A DNA stretch of 64,000 nucleotides. Source: Xanthobacteraceae bacterium. GTDB lineage: Bacteria > Pseudomonadota > Alphaproteobacteria > Rhizobiales > Xanthobacteraceae. The notes beneath the pieces are model-generated. The model saw only the letters and a program-made list of their open reading frames with translations. It searched no databases and was not told where the DNA came from. Each line of letters starts with the position of its first letter. Within the stretch, counting starts at the first letter, position 1. Below are positions 8,591 through 17,500 of this stretch, in pieces. The stretch spans positions 16,075-80,074 of the forward strand of contig JASHQI010000186.1 of NCBI GenBank assembly GCA_030037645.1, given 5' to 3'. The position numbers and the translations under genes were made by a program.

Positions 8591-8911
8591 TCAAATCGGC
8601 ATTTTTAAGATGTCCTCGTATGCTGCGATCACTTTGTCACGCACAGACACCAGGGTTTGGATCGCGGTTTCGCTCTCGGCAACTGCAGTGACGACATCGA
8701 TCATATTGGCTTTGCCCATTGCCGCGGCCTGCGCCTGAGTGTCCGATTTCTGCGCCGCCTCGTTGACGACATCGACCATGTCCTTGAGTACCGAGCCGAA
8801 GCTCGGTCCCGCAGCCGATGTCCCAGTGGCGGTGCCAAGACTCGCTGTCTGCTCACCCATGCGCGCGAGTGTCGCATAGGCGTTTGCGGCGGCGGCGGTC
8901 GGTATCGGCAT
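8591..8911 (-). CDS. fliE: Flagellar hook-basal body protein FliE
   Basis: A 106-residue protein with the FliE C-terminal pattern: FGSVLKDMVDVVNEAAQKSD, KANMIDVVTAVAESETAIQ, VRDKVIAAYEDILKMPI. FliE joins the MS ring to the proximal rod and is needed for export of rod proteins. It starts 7 bases after flgC, the usual flgB-flgC-fliE order. Confidence 0.95.
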   Translation of the reverse strand: MPIPTAAAANAYATLARMGEQTASLGTATGTSAAGPSFGSVLKDMVDVVNEAAQKSDTQAQAAAMGKANMIDVVTAVAESETAIQTLVSVRDKVIAAYEDILKMPI

Positions 8912-8918
8912 GTTTCAC

Positions 8919-9332
8919 CTAGCTCTTGAGAATGTTGATCGTAAGCTGGAGCATGCGGCGCGTGGCGGTGACGACGTTGAGGTTGGCTTCGTACGAGCGC
9001 TGCGCGTCGCGTAAGTCGGTCATTTCGATGAGTTCGTTCACGTTGGGATACTTGACGTTGCCGTTGGCATCAGCGGCTGGATTACCGGGTTCGTGTTTGA
9101 TGAGAAAATTGGAATTGTCAGATTCAACCCGGCCGAGCTTGACCACCCGCGCGCCGAGTGAGCGGTCCAGTTCGGACGTGAAAGTCACGATCTTGCGCCG
9201 GTACGGATCGCCACCGGGGGTCGGTGAGACGGAATCGGCGTTGGCAATATTTTCGGAAATGATTTCCATGCGGCCGACCTGGGCCCGCAGTCCCGAAGCG
9301 GCGATCGCCAGCGATTTGATGAAATCCATCAT
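8919..9332 (-). CDS. flgC: Proximal rod protein FlgC
   Basis: A 137-residue rod protein. The N-terminus MMDFIKSLAIAASGLRAQ plus EIISENIANADS is the conserved flagellar rod/hook signature, with the FlgC-specific PYRRKIVTF and the C-terminal YEANLNVVTATRRMLQ. Two ATG codons stand side by side (9332 and 9329), preceded by GGAGAAG, so both starts are possible. FlgC forms part of the proximal rod in the periplasm. Confidence 0.95.
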   Translation of the reverse strand: MMDFIKSLAIAASGLRAQVGRMEIISENIANADSVSPTPGGDPYRRKIVTFTSELDRSLGARVVKLGRVESDNSNFLIKHEPGNPAADANGNVKYPNVNELIEMTDLRDAQRSYEANLNVVTATRRMLQLTINILKS

Positions 9333-9391
9333 GTAACTTCTCCGCTGATTTTACGGCCACCGACGAAAAACCTTGCGTCGAGACGCCGCCC

Positions 9392-9793
9392 TCATCCTTC
9401 CCCGACTGCGAGCTTGATGAGCGCGAGACTGCGCGTATAGAGCGAGGCCACCGTCTCGAAGTCCATCTGATTGGACGCGACTTTCATCATCTCGTCTTCG
9501 TGGCTGACCGAATTTCCACGCGGCTGCACCTCGTAGTGGGGATCGGTTTCGGATGCGAAAGGCGAATCGCCAATGCCGTCGCCGGCGATATGATTCGGAT
9601 CGGTGCGATCGAGACTCAGCGAAGCCACCGACAGTTCATTGCTGAAATCCGGCGGCGCAAGGTCACGCGCCTGATAATTCGGCGTATCGGCGTTGGCGAC
9701 GTTCTCGGCGAGCACGCGCTGGCGCTCCTGGTGCCACTCCATGCGTTCTCGCAGCATCGAAAGGATTGGAATGTCGGTAATCGGCATCGGCAT
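9392..9793 (-). CDS. flgB: Proximal rod protein FlgB
   Basis: A 133-residue protein with WHQERQRVLAENVANADTPN, the FlgB version of the rod signature, and a C-terminal segment (MMKVASNQMDFETVASLYTRSL) typical of FlgB. It is the first gene of the leftward flgB-flgC-fliE-fliQ-fliR-flhB set. ATG 9793 has AGGGG five bases upstream; a second ATG two codons on is possible. The gap upstream holds several CtrA-type boxes and is shared with the divergent fliO-fliP. Confidence 0.95.
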   Translation of the reverse strand: MPMPITDIPILSMLRERMEWHQERQRVLAENVANADTPNYQARDLAPPDFSNELSVASLSLDRTDPNHIAGDGIGDSPFASETDPHYEVQPRGNSVSHEDEMMKVASNQMDFETVASLYTRSLALIKLAVGEG

Positions 9794-9993
9794 TGGCCCC
9801 TGTTCCGGATGTGCGTGGATTTAAGGTTCCAACTATTCAGCCGCGAACTTGCGTCGGAACTTAAAATCCAAAAACCGCACTAGAATCGCGCAGTTGTCGG
9901 TGTGCCCTCTGATTTCGACGGTCGAGGAAGCGTGCCGCGAACGGTCACGGGCTTGGAAATCGGAACACCCGGCAGACATTGCCGAGCGTATGG

Positions 9994-10008
9994 TTAATGG
10001 CCGGTTAA
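9994..10008. promoter_or_regulatory. CtrA-type box, perfect TTAA-N7-TTAA (flgB/fliO)
   Basis: TTAATGGCCGGTTAA matches the full CtrA recognition sequence exactly. It lies about 200 bases upstream of both flgB and fliO. Confidence 0.75.
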
Positions 10009-10033
10009 GTCCGGTTCCCGGGCGATTTTGCCA

Positions 10034-10048
10034 TTAAACCGCCGTTTA
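10034..10048. promoter_or_regulatory. CtrA-type box, one mismatch (flgB/fliO)
   Basis: TTAAACCGCCGTTTA is TTAA-N7-TTTA, one base off the consensus, 25 bases from the end of the perfect box. Confidence 0.5.
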
Positions 10049-10100
10049 CCATGACAATGCTGCAGCGATCGGGGATTGGCGGCGAAATCGCCCATAGACT

Positions 10101-10115
10101 TTAATTCTTTGTTAG
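10101..10115. promoter_or_regulatory. CtrA-type box, one mismatch (fliO)
   Basis: TTAATTCTTTGTTAG is TTAA-N7-TTAG, 83 bases before the fliO ATG. The half-site TTAACCAT at 10146-10153 lies further downstream. Confidence 0.5.
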
Positions 10116-10197
10116 TATTCAAGACGGCAAATGTTACCGGGGCCGTTAACCATTGGAAATCCAATGGATCGCCGCGACGAAACGGGGAGAAGAGCGG

Positions 10198-11256
10198 ATG
10201 TTTGATGCTTTGTTCGGCGCGGGAATGCCGCTCGCCGCACGCTTCTTCTTGGCGTTCCTGATCGTGCTCGGGCTGATCGGTGTGACCGCGTGGGCGGTGC
10301 GCCGCTTCGGCACGGGGCGGCTCGGTGGAACAAGTACGCGCGGCCGCCAGCCGCGGCTCGCAGTCATCGATTATGCAAGCGTTGATGCGCGTCGCCGCTT
10401 GATTCTGGTTCGGAGAGACAATGTCGAGCATCTGCTGATGATTGGCGGACCGACCGACGTGGTCGTCGAATCCAATATCGTGCGTGCCGTCGCGGCGCCG
10501 CGCGACATGACGGTGGCGCGACCGGCCGGCGCACCGGAACCGTCACCGCGCGCCATTCCGTTGCCGGAGAGCGGAAACGGATCATGGCCGCTGCAGCCGG
10601 AGCCAAGTTCGGCGTCAGTCACGCGTCAGTCGCCGCGCATCGAGCCGGCCCCCGAAGAGCCAGCGCCATGGCCGCTGCAGCCTACGGCGGATACGTCGAA
10701 GCGTCCGCAGCGCGACACGCTCGCCGCACTCGCCGAAGAGCTCCAAGCGCGTCCGGCTCCGCAGCGCAATCGCCCGCCCGCAAGCCAACGTGGACAGCCT
10801 GTCGAAACGCGCGGCGAGCCGCGCGTCGAACAGCAGGCAGAACGAACGGCTGAATCTGAGACGGAACCGGCGACTGAAACGCATGCCGAAACGCGTGTTG
10901 CGGCAGTTCATCCCGATCACACCGATGCAGCGGTGGCCGATCAGAGCCTCGCCGAGATGGCGCACCGCCTCGAAGCGGCATTGCGTAAGCCGAATGCGCA
11001 GCCGGACTTACGCCAATCTCGCACGCCCGCTGTATCGCCGCGCGGGGCGCCGCCCATTGAGCTTTCAGCCACACCACCGCGCGCGATACCGCCTGAGCAA
11101 CATGCCGCCATGCCGTCGGCGCCACAACGCGCTGCACGACCCGCCGAGCCCAAGGCGCCGCGCCCGGATGGCAAACCGACCCAAAGTAAGACGCTTTACG
11201 ATAGTCTCGAGCAGGAGATGGCGAGTTTGTTGGGCCGTCCAACGAACAAGACTTGA
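10198..11256 (+). CDS. fliO: FliO-like flagellar export assembly protein
   Basis: A 352-residue protein. One membrane helix near the N-terminus (RFFLAFLIVLGLIGVTAWAV) is followed by a short FliO-like domain (RQPRLAVIDYASVDARRRLI, NVEHLLMIGGPTDVVVE), which is the FliO pattern 'LIL.RRDNVEHLL.IGG'. The rest is a long Pro/Ala/Arg-rich, probably disordered tail. FliO assists assembly of the FliP ring. The start at 10198 is preferred to 10153 because GGGGAGAAG stands just upstream. The stop overlaps the ATG of fliP (TGATG). The tail is far longer than in enterobacterial FliO. Confidence 0.8.
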   Translation: MFDALFGAGMPLAARFFLAFLIVLGLIGVTAWAVRRFGTGRLGGTSTRGRQPRLAVIDYASVDARRRLILVRRDNVEHLLMIGGPTDVVVESNIVRAVAAPRDMTVARPAGAPEPSPRAIPLPESGNGSWPLQPEPSSASVTRQSPRIEPAPEEPAPWPLQPTADTSKRPQRDTLAALAEELQARPAPQRNRPPASQRGQPVETRGEPRVEQQAERTAESETEPATETHAETRVAAVHPDHTDAAVADQSLAEMAHRLEAALRKPNAQPDLRQSRTPAVSPRGAPPIELSATPPRAIPPEQHAAMPSAPQRAARPAEPKAPRPDGKPTQSKTLYDSLEQEMASLLGRPTNKT

Positions 11257-12020
11257 TGACAACATCAAATGGCTGCCGCGTCCGGATCATAACGGTGGCA
11301 GCCTCAGTAGCGGCACTCCTCGTATCGGCAACGCCGCTGGCCGCGCAGGATATCAGCATCAATTTCGGTCAGGGTGCCGCGACCGGCGGTCTCAACGAGC
11401 GCGTCATCCAATTGATTGCGCTGTTGACCGTACTGTCGCTAGCGCCGTCGATCCTGGTCATGATGACCTCGTTCACGCGGATCGTGGTGGTGCTGTCGCT
11501 GCTTCGCACCGCTCTCGGCACAGCGACGGCGCCGCCCAATTCCGTCGTCATTTCGCTCGCGCTGTTCCTGACGGCCTTTGTCATGGGCCCCGTGCTCACC
11601 CGCGTCTACGACGTCGGCGTCAAGCCGCTCATTGCCAACCAAATCACCGTCGACGAGGCGTTCGAGCGCGCCAGCGGGCCGCTGCGCAAGTTCATGGAAA
11701 AAAATGTCCGCCAAACGGACTTGCAAATGTTCATCAATTTGTCCGGCGATAAGCCGCCGGACAAACCAGAAGACGTGTCCATGCGCGTCCTCATTCCCGC
11801 TTTCATGATCTCCGAGCTCAAGCGCGCCTTTGAAATTGGCTTCCTCTTGTTCCTGCCGTTCCTCATCATCGATTTGGTAGTCGCCTCGGTACTGATGTCC
11901 ATGGGCATGATGATGCTGCCTCCCGTCGTCGTATCATTGCCGTTCAAACTGATATTTTTCGTCTTGGTCGATGGCTGGACGCTGGTTGCGGGCTCCCTCA
12001 TTCAGAGCTACGGAACCTGA
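11256..12020 (+). CDS. fliP: Flagellar export gate protein FliP
   Basis: A 254-residue protein with a cleavable signal peptide (ends near TPLAAQD) and four membrane helices. The family signature is clear: LAPSILVMMTSFTRIVVVLS, the TAPPNSVVISLALFLTAFVM segment, DVSMRVLIPAFMISELKRAF, and SMGMMMLPPVVVSLPFKLIF. FliP forms the core of the export gate with FliQ and FliR. The ATG overlaps the fliO stop, indicating coupling. The gene faces a metE-like gene on the other strand. Confidence 0.95.
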   Translation: MTTSNGCRVRIITVAASVAALLVSATPLAAQDISINFGQGAATGGLNERVIQLIALLTVLSLAPSILVMMTSFTRIVVVLSLLRTALGTATAPPNSVVISLALFLTAFVMGPVLTRVYDVGVKPLIANQITVDEAFERASGPLRKFMEKNVRQTDLQMFINLSGDKPPDKPEDVSMRVLIPAFMISELKRAFEIGFLLFLPFLIIDLVVASVLMSMGMMMLPPVVVSLPFKLIFFVLVDGWTLVAGSLIQSYGT

Positions 12021-12125
12021 CCCACTCGGACTGCCTGCGTGAGATGGCGTCCTCGGCGTTACTAAGCGCCGTCAATGTGCGCAGAGACAGGCGGTCTGAC
12101 AAAAATGCCGTGGCGCTGAGATCCG

Positions 12126-13304
12126 TCATCCCCAGACCTGGCGCGCCGTCTCCACGACCACTTCGAGCTTGCGTCTCTGATCGTCGGCGCTGACCAGATT
12201 GCCCACAACGTCCGAAGCAAACCCGCATTGCGGCGAGATGGCGAGCTGGTCAAGGGGAAGGAACCTACTTGCCTCCGCGATGCGTCGCTTGAGCGCGTCG
12301 ACGGTCTCCAGCTCCGGCACCTTGGTGCTGACGAGACCGAGCACCACCACCCTGCCCTTCGGCACGAAGCGCAGGGGCTCGAAGCCACCTGCGCGCGGTG
12401 TGTCGTATTCGAGCAAAAAGCGGTCGTGCGGGAGCTCATTGAACAGCCGCTCGGCGATGGCATCGTAAGTACCTTCGCGATGCCACATGCTGCGCTGATT
12501 GCCGCGGCACAGATGAATGCCGAACGTCACACCCGGATAATTTGCAACGACCGCCGCTTCCGCACTCAGTGATCGAGCAAAATTTTTCATCGGATTTTCA
12601 CCGCGCGCACGCATCTGGGCCATCGTGGATTCGTCGACATAGGCCGTGAAACCCGGCGCGTCGATGTGAACATAGCGGCAGCCGGCGTCGACCAGGCTCG
12701 TCACGATTTGGCGCTCGATCGCGATCACGTCCGCGAGAAAATCATCGATGTCGCGATAAATCGCCGTTGAACTTTCATAGTCGAAGCGCTGAGAAATGCG
12801 ATCGGGGCCGATCAGAGATACCTTTGCCGGCCTGCTCGCCACCTGGCTGGCGAATCGGTATTCCTCGAGCGGGATGTTGCGCGCAAGTTTGAGCCGCGCC
12901 TTGGCGGGGCGACGGTGCGATACCGCCGTTCCGGCGTGGTGCATTGTCGGAATGTCCCAGCGCTGCCCTGGCGCCGAGCCTTCGACGCGCTGCTCGTACA
13001 CTTTCAGTGTCGACCGGTTGGCGTTATAGCCTTCCACAGAGGCGCCGAAACTATCCTGGAAATTAAGCCGGCGCATTTCGCCGTCGGTCACCACGTCAAG
13101 GCCCGCGTCCTCCTGAAGCCGCACCGCCTCGCGGACGGCCCGGTCTTCCACGGCGTGAAGCGTCGCTTCGCTGATCTTGCCGTCATCAAACGCAGTGCGC
13201 GCCTCTTTTACAAAAGCCGGCCGCAACAGGCTGCCGACCACATCAGTGCGGATTTTTGCCAGCGCGGCTTTGTTCGTCGTGCCGGAGTCTTGAACTGTCG
13301 TCAT
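12126..13304 (-). CDS. MetE C-terminal-like methyltransferase (cobalamin-independent methionine synthase family)
   Basis: A 392-residue protein matching only the C-terminal catalytic half of MetE. It has RTDVVGSLLRPAF at the start of the barrel, DGEMRRLNFQDSF, and the zinc-site residues of the family: His and Cys in IHLCRGN, Glu in LEYDTP and Cys in SPQCGF. Single-domain proteins of this kind act in methionine synthesis or transfer methyl groups from other donors; the exact substrate is unknown. ATG 13304 is chosen over the longer frame because MTTVQDSG... gives the usual N-terminus. It is a metabolic gene placed between fliP and a motility-type TPR gene. Confidence 0.8.
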   Translation of the reverse strand: MTTVQDSGTTNKAALAKIRTDVVGSLLRPAFVKEARTAFDDGKISEATLHAVEDRAVREAVRLQEDAGLDVVTDGEMRRLNFQDSFGASVEGYNANRSTLKVYEQRVEGSAPGQRWDIPTMHHAGTAVSHRRPAKARLKLARNIPLEEYRFASQVASRPAKVSLIGPDRISQRFDYESSTAIYRDIDDFLADVIAIERQIVTSLVDAGCRYVHIDAPGFTAYVDESTMAQMRARGENPMKNFARSLSAEAAVVANYPGVTFGIHLCRGNQRSMWHREGTYDAIAERLFNELPHDRFLLEYDTPRAGGFEPLRFVPKGRVVVLGLVSTKVPELETVDALKRRIAEASRFLPLDQLAISPQCGFASDVVGNLVSADDQRRKLEVVVETARQVWG

Positions 13305-13477
13305 ACGCGTCCACCACTTCACGTTCAAACGCGCAGAGTGTGCATGACGGCATGAGAGCCTACAAGCAAAACCCTGTCCCGCATCCCACGAACAGCGCTG
13401 CATGGGCCGCGGCGCGATGATGCACTATGGAACCGGAACCATCAAAAGCGCGCCGCGTGTGGAGCGATCCCCGATCA

Positions 13478-16400
13478 TCATCGCTGCGCGGTGCGGCCTG
13501 CGGCGCGCGTCGGCGGAACGAGCGCCGGCAATTGCGGCGCAGTCTGAGCCGCGGTGGTTTTCGGCGCCTTTGCGGCGGAGACAGCGGGTGCTGCCTTTGG
13601 CACAGCCGGCAGCGGCGGCGGTATGGCGCTCGCTTCCGGATACTGCGCTTGCATCTCGTGCAGGAAACCATCCAGCGTATCGTCGCTGGCCGCATCGCGG
13701 GCGATTTCGCCGAATTCCTTGTCGCTCGTGCCAAGTGGCGCCGACACGACCTCGAAGGCATGCGCGTCTGGCGTCAGCGCCATTTTCGCCGCATATTTTT
13801 GACGGAAGCGGCTGAGCCCGAGCGTGTCCTGAGCGAGGGCATACCCGATCTCGGCGCGCAAGATGTCGGCACGCTCGACATCGTTCAAAGGCTGCCATTC
13901 CTTCCAACGCTCGCCGTACATGAGTTCGATCTGTTCGGCGGATTCGCGCCACCGCTTGGCGGCCCAGTAAATGTCGGAACGCAGTCGAATGGCCGCACGG
14001 CCGTCGACGTCGGCAATGACCTCCAAGGCGAGATCATGCCGGCCCATGTCGGACAGCGCGCGTGCCTCAAGCAGCAGGCGCTGGTCGCGCAATTCGTTGG
14101 AAAGATCGGCGGTGCGAGTCGCCCGCAGCGTTGCCAGCGCCCGGTCGGGCTTGCGGTTCATGAGGTAGATGACCGCCAGGCGGGTTCCCACTTGCGCGCG
14201 CGCCGCGCCCTGTAAACGGTTGTCGACCTGGTACTGCAGCAGTGCGGCGGCCTGGTCGAGCAGATCCACGGACACCAACCGATCGGCCAGCCGCCGGATC
14301 ATCTCGTCGCCGCGTGCACCGATGGGCGTCAACTCACGGAAATCGTAGAACAACGCCAACGCATCGATCGCGGGCATCGAGTCGCCCTTGCCGGCAAGGA
14401 ACAGCGCGTCGAAGGTTGCCGCCGCCTCCTGCTGAATTTTTCGTGTCATCGCCCAATCCGGATGCGCCGCGACGGCGCTACGCATGACGTAGAACGCATC
14501 GCGATAGCGGCCTTCCTCGGTGTAGAGCCGTGCCAAAACCTGCAGCGCCTCGATCTCGGTCTCGTCGCCGCGCCAAACCGTCGTCAGCGTCTCGAGTTCG
14601 GAAATGACGTCGTCCCGCTTGAGATCGCCGAGCGAGTAACGTAATAGCGTCTCGCGCAATTTTCCCTGCGCGGCAGCGCGGCGGTCCCACGAGTCGGCCG
14701 CCGTTTGGTAGGCCGCCAGCGCGTCCTCGGTACGGCCGAGACCCTCAGCCAGACGTCCGATCAGCACCGCTACCGCCGGCTCCATGTCGTGCGGTATGCC
14801 GACGGTCTTGAAATCGTTGAGCTGATTCGAAGCATCGGAAAAATCGCCGACCTCGATCGCGGAGCGCACTTCTTCCCTGAGCGCCGTGCGCTGCAGCTCG
14901 ATCGGCAGGGTGTCGACCTCGGACTCGACGCTTTCGAACCCTTGGCGCGCCTCCTCCCATTTTCCCTGACGCGCGTAAGCAAGTGCTCGCCAGAGCGGGG
15001 CATCGTGCTGATCTCCGACCGCCGGATCGGACAGATCCTTCAGCGCATCGTCGGGACGATTCATCATGATCTCGGCGACCGATCGAAGCACGAGCGCCGA
15101 CGCGTTCTCAGCGTCCGGCCGCTCGTCCTGCAACGTAACATCGAGCACGCCCTTGGCCTCGGGATACATGCCGCGTGCGAGATAGAAACGCGCCAGATCA
15201 AGCCGCGGCGCCAAGCGCTTGTTTTCTGGCGCCGCGGCAGCGGCGGAAATGAGATCGGATTGCCGCTCGTTGTACGACGCTTTTTGATCCAATCCCCAAA
15301 GCTGAGAGTCGAACATCACCGGCCGCAGCCCGCTACCGTGCAACAAAGTCTGCAACGACGTCGACAGTGTCAGACCGGTGGGGCGCGTAATGACGATTTT
15401 ATCGGGGGTGAGTTCGACGCGGATGTCGTCGGCGAGCGGCTCAACGACCACGCCTTGCGTCGAGGCGAGCGCGTGAAACTCGACAAAATCCTTGGCATTG
15501 ACGAAGCCGCGCGCCGGCAGAAACCCGGTAACGACAATGAGTGCATCGCCGGCCTCGGGATCGTCAATCCGGTGGACCAGATGTGGTTCTTCGAACGGGA
15601 TGGTGACGCTTGAACGATTCGGTCCAATCAGGTCTCGGGTGATCGCGAGCGCGCGTGTGGGTTCAACGTCTTTGTCGCCGATCTGCACCGACCAGCCCGA
15701 CCCATCGGCGCCAACGCTCGACAGGTGCGGACGATCGAGCTTGATGCGGACGATATCGGCATTAGGAGCACGGGTGAAAGTGGCGCTGCGGATGGTATGG
15801 CTCGCTTCATCTCGCAGCGCGCTAAGGTCAATCGCGGCGGCACTGTCGAACACGATCCACAGCGTATCAGCCCTTTGAAAAACCGCCCCGGCGGTCGGCA
15901 AGGTGAACGGGAACGACAAGGTCATGTTGTCCCCTTGGTGGGCAAGTTCGACGGCGACTCTGCCACCGCTTTCAGGGGTGGCCGACTTGGCCAGGGCGGC
16001 GGGTGCAGAGTGCGTGGCGGGCGCGGCAATCGGAGCGACATTCTTGGTCGCGGTGGCTGCAGCGCTCGCTTGCGATGGCGCCGGTTGCGGCTTTACCGCA
16101 AGCATAGCGGGCTTTGCCGCGTCCAAGCGCGCCGCTGGTTGAGGCGGAGTTATGGGTGCAACGGCCGAAGCGGCGGTCTTGGTTTGTACCGCTGTGTGGT
16201 CCGCCAGCGGCACGGGAGACGCCGCCCGCTGAACCGCTGGCGTGGGCGAAGCGAGTTGCGACGCAAGGGGCCGTGTCGCGGGCGGATTCGGCACGGTCAC
16301 GGGTGGCGGCGCAGGCGCGACAACCGGCGCGGCCACTCCTGGCATTTTTGCCATAACTGTCTGCGCAACGACACGACCGCCTGCAACTTCATGCGGCGGC

Positions 16401-17317
16401 GCGGCAGGCGCCATTTCCAATTTTGAACCTTGCTGCGTAGCTGCAGGCAATACGCCGGGCTTTGCCGCATTTGCATCGTCGGTGACGATATCGACATCGT
16501 AACCCTGACCGTCGCGGAAAGTGCGTACATCCACCTTGTCGGCGAAGGTGAAGCGAACCAAAGTCGCGGCACCCTTAACCTGCGTGTCGATCGTCTCAAC
16601 CGCACGCGGCAGCGCGGCTTCTGCATCCCCCAGGTCGAACTTGATTGGGGCATCGAAAGTCAGCAAAAGCTGATCTTTGGGGTGATCGGCCGCAACCGAA
16701 GCTCCGGCGGGCACGTCGAACACATAACGCGTGAATGTCGGCAGGACCCCGACATGGACACGCACCGGTGCGAGTTCCGTCTGCTGCTGCTCTGCTTGAT
16801 GCGCCTTGCGTATGATTGCATCGGCCTCGCGGGCGCGCTGCGCCAGATCGTCAATGACATCCTGCGGCAGACCCGGCGGGAGGCCGGTCCATGTGTCCGG
16901 CAAAAGATCGACGAAGAATTTTTCACCGGTGGACGTGGCATGGACCTTCACCGGGCGCTCGAGCGCAAAACGAACGGCGCTGCCGTCGGGATCGCGCCGT
17001 GCTGCGCCAACATAACCCGGCAGTTGAGCCGGAACGCGATCGACCGAAACATCGATCGGCTTTTTGAAACTGATCACCAGAACGTTGCTGGCAAGACGAA
17101 AGGACGCATCGTTATACCCGCTCATCGTGAAAACGAGTCGGGCATAGCCGTCGCTGACCTTGGCATCGATAGTGGTCTTGAGCGGGTCGGCGATGGCCGA
17201 GCACGGTACAGCAACCGCGACGATGATGAGAATGCGGCCGACGACTGCCGTTGCACGGCGCAAAGAATGCAATGAGAAGCCGAAGCAAGCCGTTCGGATG
17301 GTGCGACCGCACGCCAT
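13478..17317 (-). CDS. Large exported AMIN/TPR-repeat protein in the flagellar cluster
   Basis: A 1279-residue protein with a signal peptide (GRILIIVAVAVPCSAIADPL). Residues about 50-135 and 185-280 look like AMIN-type beta domains (YARLVFTMSGYNDASFRL; RYVFDVPAGASVAADHP; RFTFADKVDVRTFRDGQGYD); a third copy lies around residue 470 after a Pro/Ala-rich linker (AVELAHQGDNMTLSFPF). From about residue 700 to 1200 the sequence is alpha-helical with TPR-like units (LARFYLARGMYPEAKGVLDV, WRALAYARQGKWEEARQGFE, LARLYTEEGRYRDAFYVM). AMIN domains often bind the cell wall, so I infer a periplasmic scaffold related to motility. A perfect CtrA-type box stands 100 bases upstream of its ATG. No exact function is known. 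Confidence 0.8.
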   Translation of the reverse strand: MACGRTIRTACFGFSLHSLRRATAVVGRILIIVAVAVPCSAIADPLKTTIDAKVSDGYARLVFTMSGYNDASFRLASNVLVISFKKPIDVSVDRVPAQLPGYVGAARRDPDGSAVRFALERPVKVHATSTGEKFFVDLLPDTWTGLPPGLPQDVIDDLAQRAREADAIIRKAHQAEQQQTELAPVRVHVGVLPTFTRYVFDVPAGASVAADHPKDQLLLTFDAPIKFDLGDAEAALPRAVETIDTQVKGAATLVRFTFADKVDVRTFRDGQGYDVDIVTDDANAAKPGVLPAATQQGSKLEMAPAAPPHEVAGGRVVAQTVMAKMPGVAAPVVAPAPPPVTVPNPPATRPLASQLASPTPAVQRAASPVPLADHTAVQTKTAASAVAPITPPQPAARLDAAKPAMLAVKPQPAPSQASAAATATKNVAPIAAPATHSAPAALAKSATPESGGRVAVELAHQGDNMTLSFPFTLPTAGAVFQRADTLWIVFDSAAAIDLSALRDEASHTIRSATFTRAPNADIVRIKLDRPHLSSVGADGSGWSVQIGDKDVEPTRALAITRDLIGPNRSSVTIPFEEPHLVHRIDDPEAGDALIVVTGFLPARGFVNAKDFVEFHALASTQGVVVEPLADDIRVELTPDKIVITRPTGLTLSTSLQTLLHGSGLRPVMFDSQLWGLDQKASYNERQSDLISAAAAAPENKRLAPRLDLARFYLARGMYPEAKGVLDVTLQDERPDAENASALVLRSVAEIMMNRPDDALKDLSDPAVGDQHDAPLWRALAYARQGKWEEARQGFESVESEVDTLPIELQRTALREEVRSAIEVGDFSDASNQLNDFKTVGIPHDMEPAVAVLIGRLAEGLGRTEDALAAYQTAADSWDRRAAAQGKLRETLLRYSLGDLKRDDVISELETLTTVWRGDETEIEALQVLARLYTEEGRYRDAFYVMRSAVAAHPDWAMTRKIQQEAAATFDALFLAGKGDSMPAIDALALFYDFRELTPIGARGDEMIRRLADRLVSVDLLDQAAALLQYQVDNRLQGAARAQVGTRLAVIYLMNRKPDRALATLRATRTADLSNELRDQRLLLEARALSDMGRHDLALEVIADVDGRAAIRLRSDIYWAAKRWRESAEQIELMYGERWKEWQPLNDVERADILRAEIGYALAQDTLGLSRFRQKYAAKMALTPDAHAFEVVSAPLGTSDKEFGEIARDAASDDTLDGFLHEMQAQYPEASAIPPPLPAVPKAAPAVSAAKAPKTTAAQTAPQLPALVPPTRAAGRTAQR

Positions 17318-17416
17318 GACTGAACTCGACCGCCGCCACCTTGGTAAGCAGGCACGCCCTCGCGGCCGTAGCGCCCTATCTCGACGCCGGCCAGCGATGA
17401 AGCTACCGCGTCGCCT

Positions 17417-17431
17417 TTAACGTCCGCTTAA
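17417..17431. promoter_or_regulatory. CtrA-type box, perfect (AMIN/TPR gene)
   Basis: TTAACGTCCGCTTAA matches TTAA-N7-TTAA exactly, 100 bases upstream of the leftward gene at 17317 and close to the end of the Rieske oxygenase gene. Confidence 0.7.
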
Positions 17432-17500
17432 CGTCTTTTTCAACGATTCCAGAAGGTTATCGTCCCCCGCGAAGCGGAGATGAACAAGAAATACTGCTGT

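Larger units (their letters stand above)
9794..10197. promoter_or_regulatory. Divergent flgB / fliO promoter region
   Basis: A 404-base gap without a gene between divergent flagellar operons. It carries one perfect and two near-perfect TTAA-N7-TTAA boxes and one TTAACCAT half-site, listed separately, and is AT-richer than its surroundings around 10100-10130. In Caulobacter such early flagellar operons are switched on by phosphorylated CtrA. Confidence 0.75.
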
